DNA of 17,219 nt, from the NCBI GenBank assembly GCA_034432855.1, contig DAOUBA010000069.1, forward strand, positions 1 through 17,219, given 5' to 3'. Source of the stretch: DAOUBA01 sp034432855. Lineage in GTDB: Bacteria > Chloroflexota > Anaerolineae > B4-G1. Both the position numbers and the translations under genes were made by a program. The notes beneath the pieces are model-generated. The model was given only the letters and a program-made list of their open reading frames with translations. It did not search any database and was not told the DNA's origin. Shown here piece by piece: positions 13,689 through 17,219 of the stretch; the first letter of the stretch is position 1; every line of letters begins with the position of its first letter.

Positions 13689-15131
13689 ATGAAGAGGCGA
13701 TGGTGGATCATCGTGGCGACGGTCATCGTCGCCTGCCTGCTTTATGCCGGGATCGGTGTCTGGCAGCGCATCTCTGCCGGTCGTGCGGTGGCTCAAACAA
13801 TGGAGGACGAAACGGCAGTCGTGACGCGCGGCACGTTACGGGTCACGGTGGGCGGGAGTGGCAGTCTCACTCCCGAAGACGAGGTGGCGCTGTCGTTCCG
13901 CTCCGGCGGGCGGGTGGCCGAGGTGTCGGTAGCGGTGGGCGACGTGGTGCACGCGGGCGATGTGTTGGCGCGGCTGGACGACGCCGATGCTCGTCAGGCC
14001 GTCGCTCAGGCCGAGTTGGCGGTAGAGCAGGCACAGGCCAACCTGGATTCGGCGCGGATCGAGGCCGAAGCCGGGCTGGCGCAGGCCAACCTGGAGGCGG
14101 CGCAGGCTGCTTACGCAGAAGCCTCTACAATGGCTGCGCACACTGGCGACCAACTCACCTCCGCGCGCGTCAGCCTGGCGCAGGCCCACGATCAACTGGC
14201 ACGCGCCCAGGATGACTACAATCGGGCCTGGGACCCGGCCCGCGATTGGGAATTGAACGTGGCCTTCAGAAAGACCGCATTGGAGAACGAACGGGAGGCC
14301 ACGCGGCGCGCCCTGCAAAACGCGCAATACAACCTGGAGGTGGCTCAGGCGGCCTACAACCTGGCGGTCGCGGGCCTGAGCGACAGCAGTGTGCAGACCG
14401 CCCGGGTGCAGATGCTCAACGCCCAGGCGGCCCTGGACAAGCAGCCCCTGCAAATCCGATTGCTGGAGATCGCGCTGGCGCAGGCGCAACTCCAGTTGGA
14501 AGCGGCGCGGCGCACACTGGGAGAGACGGTGCTGGTCGCGCCGGTGGACGGCACGGTGACGGCGCTGAACGTCCACGAAGGCGAGATGACTGTCGGAGGC
14601 CAGCCCGCCGTCGTCTTGAGCGACCTGACGATGTTGATCGTGGACATCAGCCTGGACGAGACGGACGTGGCCGGCGTGAGCGTGGGACAGCCGGTGCTCG
14701 TGACGCTGGATGCATTCGCAGGAGCCGAGATCACCGGCACGGTAACCGCCATCGCGCCGGTGGCGAACGTCCAGTCGGGCGTGGTGCTCTATCCGGTGAC
14801 GGTGCGCCTGGCGCCGACCGACCTCCCCGTACGTGCCGGCATGACCGCCGACGTCGAGATCGTCACGGTGAGCCGCGAGAACGTGTTGCTCGTGCCGCTG
14901 CGGGCGATCCAGAGCGGGGATGGCGAGACGTTCGTGTGGCGCAGCGTTGCCGGCGATCGGGCATCCGGCGGGTTCGAGCGCGTACCCGTGACGCTGGGCC
15001 TGACGAACGGTGTGGATGTCGAAATCTCCGCCGGCCTCTCCGAAGGAGATGTGGTCAGCGTCGTCGCTGCGCCCACTCAGAGCACCCAGGGCACCTTTGG
15101 CCCGTTCCGCATGTTGCGCGGAGGGGATTAG
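13689..15131 (+). CDS. MacA/HlyD-type membrane fusion protein of an ABC exporter
   Basis: This is a 480-aa adaptor protein. An N-terminal anchor helix lies at residues 5-25 after MKRRWW. The first half of the barrel-sandwich (lipoyl-like) domain follows at about 53-98 (GGRVAEVSVAVGDVVHAGDV). A long Ala/Gln/Glu-rich coiled coil runs from about 100 to 275, with repeated AQANLxxA heptads. The second lipoyl half is VLVAPVDGTVTALNVHEGEM from about 281, followed by a beta-barrel (about 315-400) and a membrane-proximal domain to the end. It should link the downstream permease to whatever takes up the substrate outside the membrane. A coiled coil this long is typical of adaptors that reach an outer-membrane channel, but no TolC-like gene is in the window. 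The stop (15129-15131) abuts the ATPase start directly. The substrate cannot be predicted. I leave macA off because the family is broad. Confidence 0.88.
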   Translation: MKRRWWIIVATVIVACLLYAGIGVWQRISAGRAVAQTMEDETAVVTRGTLRVTVGGSGSLTPEDEVALSFRSGGRVAEVSVAVGDVVHAGDVLARLDDADARQAVAQAELAVEQAQANLDSARIEAEAGLAQANLEAAQAAYAEASTMAAHTGDQLTSARVSLAQAHDQLARAQDDYNRAWDPARDWELNVAFRKTALENEREATRRALQNAQYNLEVAQAAYNLAVAGLSDSSVQTARVQMLNAQAALDKQPLQIRLLEIALAQAQLQLEAARRTLGETVLVAPVDGTVTALNVHEGEMTVGGQPAVVLSDLTMLIVDISLDETDVAGVSVGQPVLVTLDAFAGAEITGTVTAIAPVANVQSGVVLYPVTVRLAPTDLPVRAGMTADVEIVTVSRENVLLVPLRAIQSGDGETFVWRSVAGDRASGGFERVPVTLGLTNGVDVEISAGLSEGDVVSVVAAPTQSTQGTFGPFRMLRGGD

Positions 15132-15802
<671 letters not shown>

Positions 15803-15806
<4 letters not shown>

Positions 15807-17074
15807 TCGCCTTAATGGCAGACTGGTTAGAGAATGTGCGCGTGGCCCTGGATGGGCTGCTGGTGAACAAACTCCGCTCGTCGTTGACGATGTTGGGCAT
15901 CGTGATCGGCGTGGGGGCGGTTATCGCCTTGATGTCCATCGGTCAGGGGGCGCAGGCTTCGATCACCGAGCAGATCACGAGTATCGGCACCAACCTGCTG
16001 ATCGTGATGCCCGGCCGGCTCGAGGAAGGCGGCGTGCGCGGAGCGGCCGGAAGCGCGGCCAACCTTACCTATGAGGACGCCCAGGCCATCGCCGACCCGC
16101 GCAACGTGCCCGACGCTCGCTTCGTCGCCCCCACGTATGGCCGGAACACACAGGTCATCTTTGGCGCGGCGAACGTCAACGCCGCGGTGACCGGCGTGAC
16201 GGCGGAGTACCTCGCCGCCTTCAATCTGGAGGTCGCGCGCGGGCGCTTCATCGAGCCAGGCGACGTGGACAAGCGGGCGAGTGTGGCCGTGCTGGGGCAC
16301 CAGGCGGCGCAGGACCTCTTCGGCGGCTTCGATCCCATCGGCCAGAAGATCAAAGTGGTGCTCCCCGGCAACACCGGCCGGGTTGCGCTGACGGTGGTCG
16401 GTGTGCTGGAGGAGAAGGGCGATTCGATGATGAACAGCGCCGATGACACGGTGTTCGTGCCCATCTCGACGGCGCAGACCCGCCTCTTTAGCGGGCGCAA
16501 CCCTAGAGGCGAATTGATTGTCAGCCAGGTCAACGTCGTGGCGCGCTCCGAGGAGGAGACGACGGCAGTGCAGGATCAGATCGGCGCGTTGTTACGCCGT
16601 CGCCACGGCCTCGCCCCAGACGAGGATGCGGATTTCAGCGTGGTGAACCAGGCCGATCTGTTGAGCATGGCCAACGAGGTGACAGGGATTCTGACGGCGT
16701 TCCTGGGAGCCATCGCGGGGATCAGCCTGCTGGTGGGCGGCATCGGCATTATGAACATCATGCTGGTCTCGGTGACCGAGCGCACGCGCGAGATCGGCAT
16801 CCGCAAGGCAGTAGGCGCACGTAAGTCTGACATCCTGGCGCAGTTCCTGATGGAGGCGGTGGTGCTCAGCCTGGTAGGAGGTGTCGTGGGCATCTTGCTG
16901 GGGATCGCTCTTTCCGGGATCGTGGACCTGAGCGGCGTGATGAATTCGGTGGTCACGCTCGATTCGGTCCTGCTGGCGGTGGGCTTTTCGGTGGCCGTGG
17001 GGCTCTTCTTCGGCATCTATCCGGCGAATCAGGCGGCGCGGTTACACCCGATCGAAGCGCTGCGGTACGAGTGA
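15803..17074 (+). CDS. MacB/FtsX-type ABC transporter permease
   Basis: This is a 423-aa membrane subunit with the four-helix MacB layout. The first helix is at about 27-46 (SSLTMLGIVIGVGAVIALMS) and is followed by a large extracytoplasmic MacB_PCD-type domain (about 50-285). The FtsX domain has helices at about 296-320, 347-371 and 387-408. The cytoplasmic loop TERTREIGIRKAVGAR (325-340) is the family's coupling segment contacting the ATPase, and the chain ends with the usual PIEALRYE. In MacB-type systems the extracytoplasmic domain works mechanically with the adaptor to push a substrate outward. The start ATG 15803 overlaps the ATPase stop; an internal ATG at residue 5 (MADWLENV) is a possible alternative. 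It is the last gene of the operon. Substrates in this family include macrolides, peptides, heme precursors and lipoproteins, and none is favoured here. Confidence 0.93.
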
Positions 17075-17219
17075 TGGCGGATGGAGTGATCGGTAATTGG
17101 TAGATTGGGAAATTGGTTGGTATAATGGGAAGTCGTTCTCCATCATCAGTGCACCAGTTTACCAAATATCATAACTGCTCAGCCCCCCTATCCCCCTGCC
17201 CCTTTCCCCCCGCTCGGCG
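17075..17219. other. Intergenic tail: ATTGG-type repeat, promoter-like TATAAT, C-rich tract
   Basis: After the permease stop, 17091-17120 is a degenerate direct repeat built on GGTAATTGG, TAGATTGGG and AAATTGGTTGG. A perfect TATAAT lies at 17121-17126, with TTGGTA (17097-17102) 18 bp upstream; this could be a plus-strand promoter for a gene beyond the window, or an accident of the repeat. From 17177 to the edge the strand is strongly C-rich (blocks of CCCCCC, CCCCC, CCCC). I see no coding region and no clear terminator hairpin for the exporter operon. Confidence 0.4.

Overview
The window is 17.2 kb of GC-rich bacterial DNA. Gene content and style suggest a member of the Chloroflexota, possibly Anaerolineae: a very large thioester alpha-2-macroglobulin with stacked Big_5-type domains, short intergenic tandem and inverted repeats, C-rich intergenic hairpins, a split MacB-like ABC exporter and a hicBA pair. 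This taxonomic guess is inference only, because no rRNA or other phylogenetic marker is present.

Layout. The left edge (1-154, + strand) holds the last 50 codons of selB, the selenocysteine-specific elongation factor, so the organism probably makes selenoproteins. From 6649 down to 203 runs one tightly packed minus-strand operon. It starts at a near-consensus sigma-70 promoter (TTGACA, 18 bp, TATAGT) and reads: primary sigma factor rpoD, a divergent complex I-type antiporter-like subunit (545 aa), a 228-aa NuoK/HyfE-like membrane protein, a second antiporter-like subunit (474 aa, NuoN-like), and the replication-associated AAA+ ATPase rarA/mgsA. Gene junctions are 13 nt, a 1-nt overlap, a 4-nt GTGA overlap and a 4-nt ATGA overlap. 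The 3' end of rarA lies inside a 14-bp-period tandem repeat that forms a 20-bp perfect hairpin, in the convergent space with selB.

Next on the minus strand is a single 6-kb gene (6724-12741). It encodes a secreted, probably lipid-anchored alpha-2-macroglobulin of about 2005 aa with an intact CTEQ thioester motif, its own promoter and ribosome binding site, and an intrinsic terminator at 6671-6701. Divergent from it, on the plus strand, is a hicB-hicA toxin-antitoxin pair with a consensus promoter, an unusually short leader and a terminator. After a C-rich hairpin element comes a three-gene plus-strand operon: MacA-like membrane fusion protein, MacB/LolD-type ATPase and MacB/FtsX-type permease. 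Together these should form a tripartite-type ABC exporter or envelope transporter. The right edge (17075-17219) is non-coding, with an ATTGG-type repeat, a promoter-like TATAAT and a C-rich tract.

The least expected feature is the operon that places three complex I-like proton-channel subunits between the housekeeping sigma factor and RarA. No hydrophilic oxidoreductase subunit is visible, and the channel residues are partly changed. I see no phage, transposase, CRISPR, tRNA or rRNA sequence.
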